Positions 1 through 6,146 of a DNA stretch of 8,620 nucleotides are shown piece after piece. A program made the translations under genes and the position numbers. The stretch is taken from NCBI GenBank assembly GCA_025450155.1, contig JANWIB010000101.1, positions 1 to 8,620 on the forward strand. The letters are read 5' to 3'. The notes below the pieces were generated by a model. It was given only the letters and a program-made list of their open reading frames with translations, did not search any database and was not told where the DNA came from. Origin of the DNA: Sphingobacteriaceae bacterium. GTDB taxonomy: Bacteria; Bacteroidota; Bacteroidia; Sphingobacteriales; Sphingobacteriaceae. The stretch's first letter is position 1. Every line of letters starts with the position of its first letter.

Positions 1-146
1 GGTGTAGTAAGAATAACCGAAAAGCTGATCTTATTTCCTTCTATCCTGATATCCTCGATCATGTTTAACGTAACCAGGTCTTTTTTCAGATCGGGTTCTT
101 CCACATGGCTGAGTGCTTTTAAAACTTGTTCCGGGGTAATACTCAT
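1..146 (-). CDS. mrp: Mrp/NBP35-family Fe-S cluster carrier ATPase, N-terminal fragment
   Basis: The minus-strand frame opens with ATG at 146 and runs off the left edge, giving 48 residues that begin MSITPEQVLKALSHVEEPDL. This matches the N-terminal MIP18 (DUF59) domain that precedes the P-loop ATPase in bacterial Mrp/ApbC proteins, with the typical 'V.EPDLKKDLVTLNMIEDI' pattern followed by a beta strand (KISFSVILTT). Family members are cytosolic and bind and transfer [4Fe-4S] clusters to apoproteins; the usual length is about 350-380 residues, so roughly 300 residues lie outside the window. The Walker A motif is not visible here. A stand-alone MIP18/SufT-like protein would share this domain, so the full identity rests on the family's usual architecture. 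The gene is divergent from the transglycosylase gene and has a good -7 box about 20 bases before its start. Confidence 0.72.
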   Translation of the reverse strand, partial: MSITPEQVLKALSHVEEPDLKKDLVTLNMIEDIRIEGNKISFSVILTT

Positions 147-164
147 TTATTCTTATTATTGCTG

Positions 165-172
165 CAAATTTA
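165..172 (-). promoter_or_regulatory. Bacteroidota -7 promoter box for the mrp-like gene
   Basis: On the minus strand the sequence reads TAAATTTG, a perfect match to the Bacteroidota -7 consensus TAnnTTTG, 18 bases before the ATG at 146. No clear TTTG -33 box is seen at 19-22 bases upstream. The implied leader would be about 10-12 bases. Position and motif are direct observations; promoter activity is inferred. Confidence 0.45.
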
Positions 173-198
173 CGAATCACTAATGGTTTAACCGGTTG

Positions 199-231
199 TT
201 TGCTATACGTTTTTGCAGATATTTACATTTC
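199..231 (+). promoter_or_regulatory. Candidate promoter for the AsmA-like/GT51 gene
   Basis: TTTG at 199-202 is followed after 21 bases by TACATTTC at 224-231, which is seven of eight to TAnnTTTG and has the expected Bacteroidota spacing. The start codon lies 66 bases further on, leaving a leader of about 60 bases. The palindrome AACCGGTT (190-197) abuts the -33 element. This is a motif match only. Confidence 0.33.
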
Positions 232-297
232 GGAAATAAACAGGTCTCTAAAAACGTTTAAGGCTTGGCAATTATGATTAAAGCTTAAAAATTACAC

Positions 298-2370
298 ATG
301 CGTATCCCTAAGAAATACCTTAAAATTACCGGTATTATTCTTTCCATATTCCTTTTATTAATCATTGTCGGCAGCGCTATTGCTTATAATAAACGTGAGG
401 CCCTATTAAAAGCCGGTATTGCTAAAGTTATTTTAAAGGCGAAAAAGGATTACAATCTAAACCTTAAAATCAAAAGTGCACAGTTTGACGGTTTTAAAAC
501 CGTAGTATTAAAAAACGTTTCAGTCGTTCCCGAAAAGCGGGATACGTTGGTATCTATTTCCGATTTAAGTGTTTCTATAAAATTAATGCCTTTACTCATT
601 GGCCGAATCCGCTTTTCTGAGGTGGAGATGAGTAACAGTCGCATCGCTTTAATTAAACGCGGCAGTTTAAGTAATTATGATTTTTTATTTAAGAAAAAAA
701 ACAAGACCGAGAAAAGACCTAAAGTTGATTTGTCTGAAGTTGCTAACAAACTTTTAAACCAACTACTGGATAAGATTCCGAATGATATGGATGTAAAAAA
801 TTTCTCATTCCGTATTATTCACAATGAAGACAAATTATCGTTTTTCGTACCTACCGCAACAATTGATGGCGGCGATCTGAACTCAACCATTTTAGTTAAT
901 GGCAAAGAAGCTACCTGGCATGTAAGTGGCGAAGTTGATCCAGGCCACAAACAATTAAATATCTCGCTATATGCAGATGGTAAAAAAGTAGAATTGCCCA
1001 TACTGGAAAAAAAATACGGCATTAAATTAAATTTTGACACCATCAGTACCGAGTTAAAAGAAGTAAGCCGAAGCGGTGGCGAATTGCGGATGTATGGTTC
1101 CTGGAGTGTTAAGAACCTGCTAATTAATCATCCTAAAATTGCCGCCAATGACATTATTATTCCCGATGCTGCTATAGACGCCAACATGTTTATTGGCGAG
1201 AATTATGTTTCGATAGATAGCTCTTCGGTTATTCACTTAAAAAATATTAAAGCCAATCCTTACCTAAAATATACCCTATATCCCAACAAAATATACGAAC
1301 TAAAACTGCACACTGAAGAATTGGATGCGAAGGAACTATTCGATGCGTTCCCGGCCGGTTTATTCGAATCGTTGGAGGGAATGAAAGTAGCTGGAAAACT
1401 GCAATATGATTTAAACCTCCACCTGGATGCGTTAAACCCAGATTCGGTAAGCTTTGATTCGAGGCTTAACAAAAAGAATTTCAAAATTTTAAAATGGGGG
1501 AAAATCAACCTTCAAAAGATCAACACCAATTTCGTTTACACCCCTTACGAATACGGCAAACCCATGCGGGATATTTTAATCGGTCCTAAAAATCCCAATT
1601 ATATTCCCCTAAATGAAATTTCGCCGAACTTGAAAAATGCTTTATTAACAGCAGAAGATCCTTCTTTTTTCACCCATAGAGGATTTGTAGAAGAATCTAT
1701 CCGAAAATCTATCGCAACCAATTTCAAAGAAAAAGCTTTTAAACGTGGGGGTAGTACCATTTCTATGCAATTAGTAAAAAATGTGTATCTCAACCGGCAA
1801 AAAACGCTGGCCAGAAAAATTGAGGAGATATTAATTGTATGGTTAATGGAAAATGGGCACCTGGCCACTAAGCAACGTATGTTTGAAATCTATCTCAATT
1901 TAATTGAATGGGGACCCAATGTATATGGAATTGGGGAAGCATCGCAGTACTATTTTAACAAACACCCCTCGCAACTTACTTTGGGCGAAAGTTTATTTTT
2001 AGTAAGTATTGTGCCAAGACCCAAAAGCGGATTGTATTTCTTTCATCCGGATGGGAGTTTACGAACTAGCCTGAGAGGTTATTTTAAACTGATTGGCAAC
2101 CTGATGGCCGAAAGAGGATTAACTCCTGGCGATAACAATGCTTATGGATTTTATAGCGTAATGCTTAAAGAAAGTTTGCGACGAATGGCTCCTGCAGATA
2201 CGGCAGTTTCTGATAGTACTTTATTGTTAGATGAGAATTTTAGAGATGGTAATTTTTTGCAGGATATTTTTGGTACTAAGGATAGCAAAAAAGATAGCGT
2301 GATGTTTAATAAGTCGGGAAAAAGAAAGATACCAATGAACGATTCAATAAAAACTGTTGACGAAAAATAA
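298..2370 (+). CDS. Membrane-anchored AsmA-like/GT51 peptidoglycan transglycosylase
   Basis: This 690-residue protein has three parts. Residues 9-30 form one transmembrane helix after a basic N-terminus. Residues about 35-425 are beta-rich and resemble AsmA/TamB-type periplasmic domains, with an opening of the form 'FKTVVLKNVSVVP..RDTLVSI'. Residues about 425-625 are a complete GT51 glycosyltransferase, which polymerises lipid II into glycan strands. The GT51 motifs are EDPSFFTHRG with catalytic E453, RGGSTISMQLVKN (483-495, Met rather than Gln before Q491, as in PBP1C), RKIEE with second acidic residue E510, and EIYLNLIEWGPNVYGIGEA (from E530). There is no transpeptidase domain, so it resembles monofunctional MtgA-type enzymes in activity but not in layout. 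Residues 640-690 are a polar tail. The start ATG directly precedes the anchor. The gene heads a plus-strand run with hpt and psd. The GT51 call is firm; the AsmA-like call is by pattern. Confidence 0.88.
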   Translation: MRIPKKYLKITGIILSIFLLLIIVGSAIAYNKREALLKAGIAKVILKAKKDYNLNLKIKSAQFDGFKTVVLKNVSVVPEKRDTLVSISDLSVSIKLMPLLIGRIRFSEVEMSNSRIALIKRGSLSNYDFLFKKKNKTEKRPKVDLSEVANKLLNQLLDKIPNDMDVKNFSFRIIHNEDKLSFFVPTATIDGGDLNSTILVNGKEATWHVSGEVDPGHKQLNISLYADGKKVELPILEKKYGIKLNFDTISTELKEVSRSGGELRMYGSWSVKNLLINHPKIAANDIIIPDAAIDANMFIGENYVSIDSSSVIHLKNIKANPYLKYTLYPNKIYELKLHTEELDAKELFDAFPAGLFESLEGMKVAGKLQYDLNLHLDALNPDSVSFDSRLNKKNFKILKWGKINLQKINTNFVYTPYEYGKPMRDILIGPKNPNYIPLNEISPNLKNALLTAEDPSFFTHRGFVEESIRKSIATNFKEKAFKRGGSTISMQLVKNVYLNRQKTLARKIEEILIVWLMENGHLATKQRMFEIYLNLIEWGPNVYGIGEASQYYFNKHPSQLTLGESLFLVSIVPRPKSGLYFFHPDGSLRTSLRGYFKLIGNLMAERGLTPGDNNAYGFYSVMLKESLRRMAPADTAVSDSTLLLDENFRDGNFLQDIFGTKDSKKDSVMFNKSGKRKIPMNDSIKTVDEK

Positions 2371-2416
2371 CAAAGCAGCAGTTTATTTGTACCTAAAAAG
2401 TCTATTCACTTAGCTT

Positions 2417-2449
2417 ATGAAACCATCATGTGTCACATGATAGCTTCAT
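2417..2449. promoter_or_regulatory. 33-bp imperfect palindrome upstream of hpt (possible operator)
   Basis: The core ATCATGTGTCACATGAT (2425-2441) is a perfect 8+1+8 inverted repeat centred on T2433. The symmetry extends outwards through ATGAA (2417-2421) and TTCAT (2445-2449), so 14 of 16 positions pair across 33 bp. It lies between the transglycosylase stop and the hpt ATG at 2475. The one-base centre suits a dimeric DNA-binding protein at least as well as an RNA hairpin, and no T-run follows on either strand, so a simple terminator is unlikely. The regulator is unknown. Confidence 0.5.
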
Positions 2450-2474
2450 CACCATTAAAAAACAAGTTATTCAG

Positions 2475-3011
2475 ATGAAAATTCAGGTAGACGATAAAGA
2501 CTTCGAGTTATTCCTGAAATATGATCAATTAAAAAAGCGAATACGTTTTTTAGCTATTGAATTAAATATAGATTATGCCGATAAAGTCCCTTTATTTATT
2601 GGCGTATTAAATGGAAGTTTTATGTTCATGGCCGATTTGATGAAAGAAATTCAAATTGCCTCAGAAGTTAGCTTCATCAGAGTTTATTCTTATAAAGGCG
2701 ATACCAGTACCGGAGAAGTTAAAGAAGTCCTCGGATTAGATGTTGATTTAACCGGTAGAGATGTGATTGTTGTTGAAGACATTATTGATAGCGGCCTAAC
2801 GCTACATTCTCTACTCAAATCCTTTAAAAAAAGCCAGCCAGAGTCCATTTCTGTTTGTACGTTATTATATAAACCCAATGCTGTGAAAAAGAACGTAGAG
2901 GAGTTGGATTATATAGGCTTTGAAATTCCTAATGAATTTGTGGTGGGTTATGGTTTGGATTATAATGGATTGGGGCGAAATTTAAAAGACATATATCGGG
3001 CTATATCCTGA
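2475..3011 (+). CDS. hpt: Hypoxanthine (guanine) phosphoribosyltransferase
   Basis: The 178-residue product converts hypoxanthine or guanine plus PRPP to IMP or GMP in cytosolic purine salvage. Visible signatures are the GVLNGSF pyrophosphate loop (43-49), the flexible-loop segment SYKGDTSTGEV (72-82), the PRPP-binding loop VVEDIIDSGLTL (99-110, with E101, D102 and D105), the base-contacting K133 region (LYKPNA), and FVVGYGLDYN (155-164). The length fits the family. The frame is open upstream to a GTG at 2430, but ATG 2475 gives the usual N-terminus (MKIQVDDKDFELFL), while the GTG lies inside the palindrome at 2417-2449. The gene follows the transglycosylase on the same strand after a 104-base gap and may be co-transcribed with it or controlled through the palindrome. 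Confidence 0.93.
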   Translation: MKIQVDDKDFELFLKYDQLKKRIRFLAIELNIDYADKVPLFIGVLNGSFMFMADLMKEIQIASEVSFIRVYSYKGDTSTGEVKEVLGLDVDLTGRDVIVVEDIIDSGLTLHSLLKSFKKSQPESISVCTLLYKPNAVKKNVEELDYIGFEIPNEFVVGYGLDYNGLGRNLKDIYRAIS

Positions 3012-3028
3012 AAAAGCTGATCTTTAAC

Positions 3029-3036
3029 TATATTTG
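3029..3036 (+). promoter_or_regulatory. Candidate -7 promoter box for psd
   Basis: TATATTTG is a perfect TAnnTTTG match 58 bases before the psd ATG. No good TTTG is seen at the -33 position, because that region is the end of hpt. psd may therefore have its own promoter in addition to read-through from hpt. Confidence 0.35.
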
Positions 3037-3042
3037 ACACTG

Positions 3043-3062
3043 TTAGATTTATTGCAATCTAA
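3043..3062 (+). other. Small hairpin between hpt and psd
   Basis: TTAGATT (3043-3049) and AATCTAA (3056-3062) form a perfect 7-bp inverted repeat around a six-base loop. It is AT-rich and has no following T-run, so it is a poor terminator. It could be a 5'-leader hairpin of psd if transcription starts near the TATATTTG box. Low confidence. Confidence 0.25.
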
Positions 3063-3094
3063 AATCGTAATTCTTAACTCTAAAATCAGTATAA

Positions 3095-3757
3095 ATGACC
3101 ATTCATAAAGAAGGTTACACTTCCATAGCGCTTTGTGTATTATTTATCTTTATTATTAACGCGTTTACCCACTATTATTTTTCGGATAAAGCCTGGCTCG
3201 TTTGGGGTATTTATATCCTATCATTCTTATTATTTATCATCATTTTACAGTTTTTTAGAAACCCCAAAATTACCCCGACTATTAATGATGAGTATGTTAT
3301 TTGCCCGGCCGATGGCAAAGTTGTGGTGATTGAAGAGACGGTAGAAACCGAGTTTTTAAAAGACAAACGCATCCAGGTATCCATTTTCATGTCGCCAGTC
3401 AATGTACATGTCAATAGAAACCCTATTTCCGGCATGGTTAAATATTTCAAATATCATCCAGGTAAATACCTGTTTGCGTGGAATCCAAAATCATCTACCG
3501 ATAATGAACGAACCACCATTTTAGTGGAAAACAATCGTGGGGTTCCGGTTTTATTCCGACAAATTGCCGGGGCTTTAGCCCGCCGAATTGTATGGTATGT
3601 AAAAGAGGGAGATCAGGTAAAACAGGGGGATCAATTCGGTTTTATCAAATTCGGCTCCCGCGTTGATGTTTTTTTGCCGCTTGGTACTAAAATCAATGTG
3701 AATTTAGGCGATGCGGTAAAAGGCGGAATTACTGTTCTGGCTAATTTAAAAGGATAA
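3095..3757 (+). CDS. psd: Phosphatidylserine decarboxylase (short, pyruvoyl-dependent)
   Basis: The 220-residue inner-membrane enzyme decarboxylates phosphatidylserine to phosphatidylethanolamine. Two hydrophobic segments lie at about residues 9-28 and 33-55, followed by the catalytic domain. Conserved elements are CPADGKV (70-76, D73), the SPVNVHVNRNP segment (H105), and KFGSRVDVFLP, in which G187-S188 is the expected self-cleavage site: the chain breaks there and S188 becomes the pyruvoyl group of the small alpha subunit. By analogy with characterised enzymes D73 and H105 are candidate partners of S188. The length fits the short family common in Bacteroidota, not the roughly 300-residue enterobacterial form. 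The stop lies one base from the stop of the convergent gene, with no obvious terminator between them. No phosphatidylserine synthase gene is in the window. Confidence 0.92.
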   Translation: MTIHKEGYTSIALCVLFIFIINAFTHYYFSDKAWLVWGIYILSFLLFIIILQFFRNPKITPTINDEYVICPADGKVVVIEETVETEFLKDKRIQVSIFMSPVNVHVNRNPISGMVKYFKYHPGKYLFAWNPKSSTDNERTTILVENNRGVPVLFRQIAGALARRIVWYVKEGDQVKQGDQFGFIKFGSRVDVFLPLGTKINVNLGDAVKGGITVLANLKG

Positions 3758-3758
3758 T

Positions 3759-4274
3759 CTATTTTATCGCAAAAGCTTTTACAGCCATCGGAGAAAAAAA
3801 GATCCCGATACGGTGCTTTCCAATATCTGGAAATTGTTGTTTCTCTACCTGGAAATCGTACTCATAATAAATGCCTAACATTTCTAAAAAAGTAAATCCT
3901 ATACTGGGATTTATAGAATAAGATACCCGATGAAAATTGGTATTTAAGCCAGCATCCAATTGTACATTTATTAGATTATCAAATACTATTCTATAGCCAA
4001 CTTTAGGTGTAAAAAGTGTTTTTTCTCCGAATAGCGTTTGTGCAGTTATAACCGCCCCTGTTAAGTGGGTATTTGCCCTATAGAAAAACAATCGGTAGCC
4101 TAAAGAAAAATGTGCATGTTTATTGGCAGAATTTTGTTTCAGGCTAAAATCAACCTTATCTACCATACCATCAAATAACCCCAGCACTTTACGTTTAGGT
4201 TCTTTTAGGTTATTCTGAGCCAGCACAACAAAACTATACATTCCCAAAAGAGCTACAATTAGCAGGTTTTTCAT
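3759..4274 (-). CDS. Secreted, barrel-like protein of unknown function
   Basis: I do not recognise this 171-residue protein. It starts with a clear signal peptide (MKNLLIVALLGMYSFVVLA, likely cut before Q20), followed by a short charged linker and then alternating hydrophobic/polar stretches rich in Tyr, Phe and Gly (HFSLGYRLFFY, FTPKVGYRIVF, VQLDAGLNTNF, INPSIGFTFL, LGIYYEYDFQV, HRIGIFFSP). That pattern suggests eight or so beta strands, as in a small outer-membrane barrel. No lipobox Cys and no sorting domain are seen. The start is set by the signal peptide. It follows rplS on the same strand, but a strong terminator ends about 13 bases before its ATG, so its expression is puzzling. Its 3' end nearly touches psd. 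Confidence 0.72.
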   Translation of the reverse strand: MKNLLIVALLGMYSFVVLAQNNLKEPKRKVLGLFDGMVDKVDFSLKQNSANKHAHFSLGYRLFFYRANTHLTGAVITAQTLFGEKTLFTPKVGYRIVFDNLINVQLDAGLNTNFHRVSYSINPSIGFTFLEMLGIYYEYDFQVEKQQFPDIGKHRIGIFFSPMAVKAFAIK

Positions 4275-4287
4275 TTTTCAATTAAAT

Positions 4288-4320
4288 AAAAAAATCCCAC
4301 TTAAAATTAAGTGAGATTTT
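4288..4320 (-). terminator. Intrinsic terminator after rplS
   Basis: Arms 4308-4320 and 4291-4303 pair over 13 positions with one mismatch (C4297/A4314), around a four-base loop (4304-4307). On the minus strand the right-hand end of the stem runs into T7 (plus-strand A4288-4294). This is a good Rho-independent terminator for the rpsP-rimM-trmD-rplS transcript. No T-run follows the hairpin in the plus direction beyond the stem, so it should act mainly on the minus strand. It ends only 13 bases before the ATG of the next gene. Confidence 0.75.
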
Positions 4321-4331
4321 GAGAACATAAC

Positions 4332-4348
4332 ACTCCCCCGGGGGGAGT
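4332..4348. other. GC-rich near-palindrome downstream of rplS
   Basis: ACT-C5-G6-AGT forms an inverted repeat with one extra G, in otherwise very AT-rich DNA between the rplS stop and the terminator hairpin. In RNA it could make a stable ACTCC/GGAGT stem with a C/G loop that might protect the mRNA 3' end or stall polymerase. It may also be an ordinary intergenic palindromic element. Confidence 0.45.
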
Positions 4349-4363
4349 TGAATTAATTTAAAA

Positions 4364-4711
4364 TTAAACTCTTTTTGATTTGATACGAGCAGCTTTACCA
4401 GTAAGACTACGCAAATAGAACAATTTCGCTCTGCGCACTTTACCATAGCTATTCACTTCGATTTTTTCAATATTGGGCGAATTAATTGGGAAGATACGCT
4501 CAACACCTATTCCGTTTGAAACTTTGCGTACAGTAAATGTTTCAGTAGTACCAACTCCATTACGCTGAATAACAACACCCTGGTATATCTGAATACGTTC
4601 TTTATTTCCTTCGCGGATTTTATAATGAACGCTGATGGTATCACCAGATTTAAATGCAGGAACTTCTTTTTTTGCTACCGCCTGTTCTTCAACAAATTTT
4701 ACTAAATCCAT
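4364..4711 (-). CDS. rplS: 50S ribosomal protein L19
   Basis: The 115-residue product is ribosomal protein L19, which sits at the 30S-50S interface and contributes to intersubunit bridges. Diagnostic segments are [44 protein letters not shown], and the basic end [22 protein letters not shown]. The length matches the family (about 115). The frame is open to a TTG at 4723, but ATG 4711 gives the standard start [10 protein letters not shown]. It is the last gene of the rpsP-rimM-trmD-rplS cluster, separated from trmD by 132 bases that contain several dyads and may carry its own leader or promoter. A strong terminator follows. Confidence 0.96.
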   Translation of the reverse strand: MDLVKFVEEQAVAKKEVPAFKSGDTISVHYKIREGNKERIQIYQGVVIQRNGVGTTETFTVRKVSNGIGVERIFPINSPNIEKIEVNSYGKVRRAKLFYLRSLTGKAARIKSKRV

Positions 4712-4731
4712 GATTTTAAGCAATTAAAGTT

Positions 4732-4753
4732 GATTTTTTAACCCGTAAAAATC
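4732..4753 (-). promoter_or_regulatory. Candidate rplS leader hairpin
   Basis: GATTTTT (4732-4738) and AAAAATC (4747-4753) form a 7-bp stem with a short loop holding CCCG, 20 bases before the rplS start. A weak -7-like box (TAATATTG on the minus strand, 4760-4767) lies just upstream, so a transcript could begin close to this hairpin. L19 genes in some bacteria have autoregulatory leaders; nothing here proves one. Confidence 0.28.
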
Positions 4754-4797
4754 GGATTGCAATATTAGGGAAATTATTTGAATAATAAAAGTTGTTC

Positions 4798-4809
4798 GGA
4801 AAATTTTCC
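4798..4809. other. Perfect 12-bp palindrome between trmD and rplS
   Basis: GGAAAATTTTCC is perfectly self-complementary. It lies in the 132-base gap between trmD and rplS, together with ATTATTTGAATAAT (4773-4786) and CAACAGGTTG (4826-4835). The AT-rich base composition makes some such palindromes expected by chance; the 12-bp one is the least likely to be chance. Confidence 0.35.
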
Positions 4810-4843
4810 ACATTTTAAGAGAAATCAACAGGTTGTTTCGCTA

Positions 4844-5521
4844 TCAATCTCCAAGCAGACCGGGCCTGCGCTTTTTTGTGCGTTCTATTGCCTGTTCATA
4901 GCGCCATTCATTGATGGCTGCCTGGTTGCCGCTTAATAAAATTGGGGGCACTTCATGGCCGTTCCAATTAGCCGGACGTGTGTAAACGGGAGCATCTAAA
5001 AGTTCCCCCTGAAAAGAATCTGAAAGAGCAGAGGTTTCATCCGATAAAACTCCTGGAATAAGCCGTACTATAGCATCTACAAAAACTGCTGCCGGCAATT
5101 CGCCACCAGAAAGCACATAATCGCCTATCGAAATTTCCCTGGTAACAAAAAAATCTCTTATTCGCTGATCTATTCCTTTATAATGTCCACAAAGAATAAT
5201 AATGTTTTTTTTTATTGATACCTGATTAACGATTTCCTGGCTTAAAACTTCCCCATCCGGGGTCATAAAAATAATGTCGTCATACTTGCGTTCAGCCTTC
5301 AAAGTTTCAATGCAACGTGCAAAAGGCTCAATCATCATCACCATCCCGCTACCACCACCATAAGGATAATCATCTACACTTTTATGTTTATTGGTAGCAT
5401 ATTCGCGAAGGTTATGAACATGGATTTCTACTAACCCCTTTTTCTGTGCCCGTTGAAGTATAGAATGAGCAAAAGGGCTCTCCAAAAGTGCAGGTAAAAC
5501 TGAAATAATGTCAATCCTCAT
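4844..5521 (-). CDS. trmD: tRNA (guanine37-N1)-methyltransferase
   Basis: The 225-residue SPOUT-fold enzyme uses S-adenosylmethionine to methylate N1 of G37 next to the anticodon, preventing +1 frameshifts; it acts as a cytosolic dimer. Signatures are [10 protein letters not shown] at the N-terminus, YGGGSGM (54-60), the knot segments [11 protein letters not shown] (110-120) and [13 protein letters not shown] (129-141), R153, and ALSDSFQ with D168. R153 and D168 align, one residue offset, with the Arg and Asp reported as catalytic in the Haemophilus enzyme. The C-terminal helical domain ends in RRPGLLGD. Length is normal. It is 14 bases after rimM and surely co-transcribed with it. The following gap to rplS is much longer. 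Confidence 0.96.
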   Translation of the reverse strand: MRIDIISVLPALLESPFAHSILQRAQKKGLVEIHVHNLREYATNKHKSVDDYPYGGGSGMVMMIEPFARCIETLKAERKYDDIIFMTPDGEVLSQEIVNQVSIKKNIIILCGHYKGIDQRIRDFFVTREISIGDYVLSGGELPAAVFVDAIVRLIPGVLSDETSALSDSFQGELLDAPVYTRPANWNGHEVPPILLSGNQAAINEWRYEQAIERTKKRRPGLLGD

Positions 5522-5535
5522 ATCGCAAAGATAAA

Positions 5536-6066
5536 CTAACTTTCCCCCAGATATACCTCTAATAAACCTTCTGGCAAAACAACTTCTATAATGCCTTCTT
5601 CCACATCAATACTTTTTATAATTTCATCATTTAAAGGGAACATGATTTCTTTGAAACGATAGGGAACTACCGCGACAAATTGCTGCGGATATTCGTGTAT
5701 TTCAATGATCTCGCCCAGCTCGCCATGTATTTTATCATGAACAAGGAATCCCTTTAAATCTTTATAGGAAAAATCGTCCGGATCCACCTCAGGCTTTAAG
5801 TTATTGGGAAGATATAGCTTTTTCCGGATCAGTTTCTCGGCTTGTTCAATCGTGTCAATGTCATCAAAAAAGAAATACCCGGTTTGATTAGTCTGTAACT
5901 TATAGGAAGAAACAAAAAAAGGTACCAGTTTGCCATTTATTTCAGCAAAAAGGGTTTCTAATCTCAGATCTTGCGGCTCATCGTATTCAAAAAAAACCTG
6001 TACTTCTCCTTTCAGGCCTTTAGTTTTCGTAATATAGCCGATATAGAAACAGTTTTCGATCTTCAT
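5536..6066 (-). CDS. rimM: 16S rRNA processing/ribosome maturation factor RimM
   Basis: The 176-residue protein binds S19 and helps mature the head of the 30S subunit. The N-terminal beta-barrel domain (about 5-85) shows [17 protein letters not shown] and [14 protein letters not shown]; the PRC-barrel domain (about 95-170) shows [20 protein letters not shown] and the final [15 protein letters not shown]. Length is typical. The frame is open to a TTG at 6117, but that start would lie inside the upstream hairpin and add an uncharacteristic N-terminus, so ATG 6066 is chosen. It follows rpsP after 80 bases that hold a terminator-like hairpin, and precedes trmD by 14 bases, so its expression is probably set below that of rpsP by partial termination. 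Confidence 0.95.
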   Translation of the reverse strand: MKIENCFYIGYITKTKGLKGEVQVFFEYDEPQDLRLETLFAEINGKLVPFFVSSYKLQTNQTGYFFFDDIDTIEQAEKLIRKKLYLPNNLKPEVDPDDFSYKDLKGFLVHDKIHGELGEIIEIHEYPQQFVAVVPYRFKEIMFPLNDEIIKSIDVEEGIIEVVLPEGLLEVYLGES

Positions 6067-6076
6067 AGAGGTCAAT

Positions 6077-6124
6077 AAAAAATGCCATTCCGAGAATTGG
6101 GAAAATCCCTTACTCAAAATGGCA
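6077..6124 (-). terminator. Terminator/attenuator between rpsP and rimM
   Basis: Read on the minus strand, UGCCAUUUUGAG (6124-6113) pairs along its whole length with CUCGGAAUGGCA (6094-6083): 12 consecutive pairs including two U-G wobbles. Above a small internal loop (UAA/AAUU), GGGA (6109-6106) pairs with UCCC (6102-6099) around a UUU loop. Six U follow at once (plus-strand A6077-6082). This is a full intrinsic-terminator layout, placed 22 bases after the rpsP stop and ending 10 bases before the rimM ATG. As rimM and trmD must still be expressed, partial termination is the likely role. Confidence 0.72.
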
Positions 6125-6146
6125 ACTTACAAAAATACTTTAGAAA

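Noticed and set aside
2430..2474. GTG-initiated N-terminal extension of hpt
   Set aside because: The added 15 residues are not typical of the family, and the GTG lies inside the palindrome; ATG 2475 gives the standard start and length.
3135..3329. Small plus-strand open frame inside psd
   Set aside because: It lies wholly within psd in another frame, and psd has clear family motifs over the region.
4712..4723. TTG start four codons upstream for rplS
   Set aside because: L19 normally begins at the [14 protein letters not shown] start, which is ATG 4711 here.
6067..6117. TTG-initiated extension of rimM
   Set aside because: The extra 17 residues are encoded by the terminator hairpin and U-tract; ATG 6066 gives the typical RimM N-terminus.
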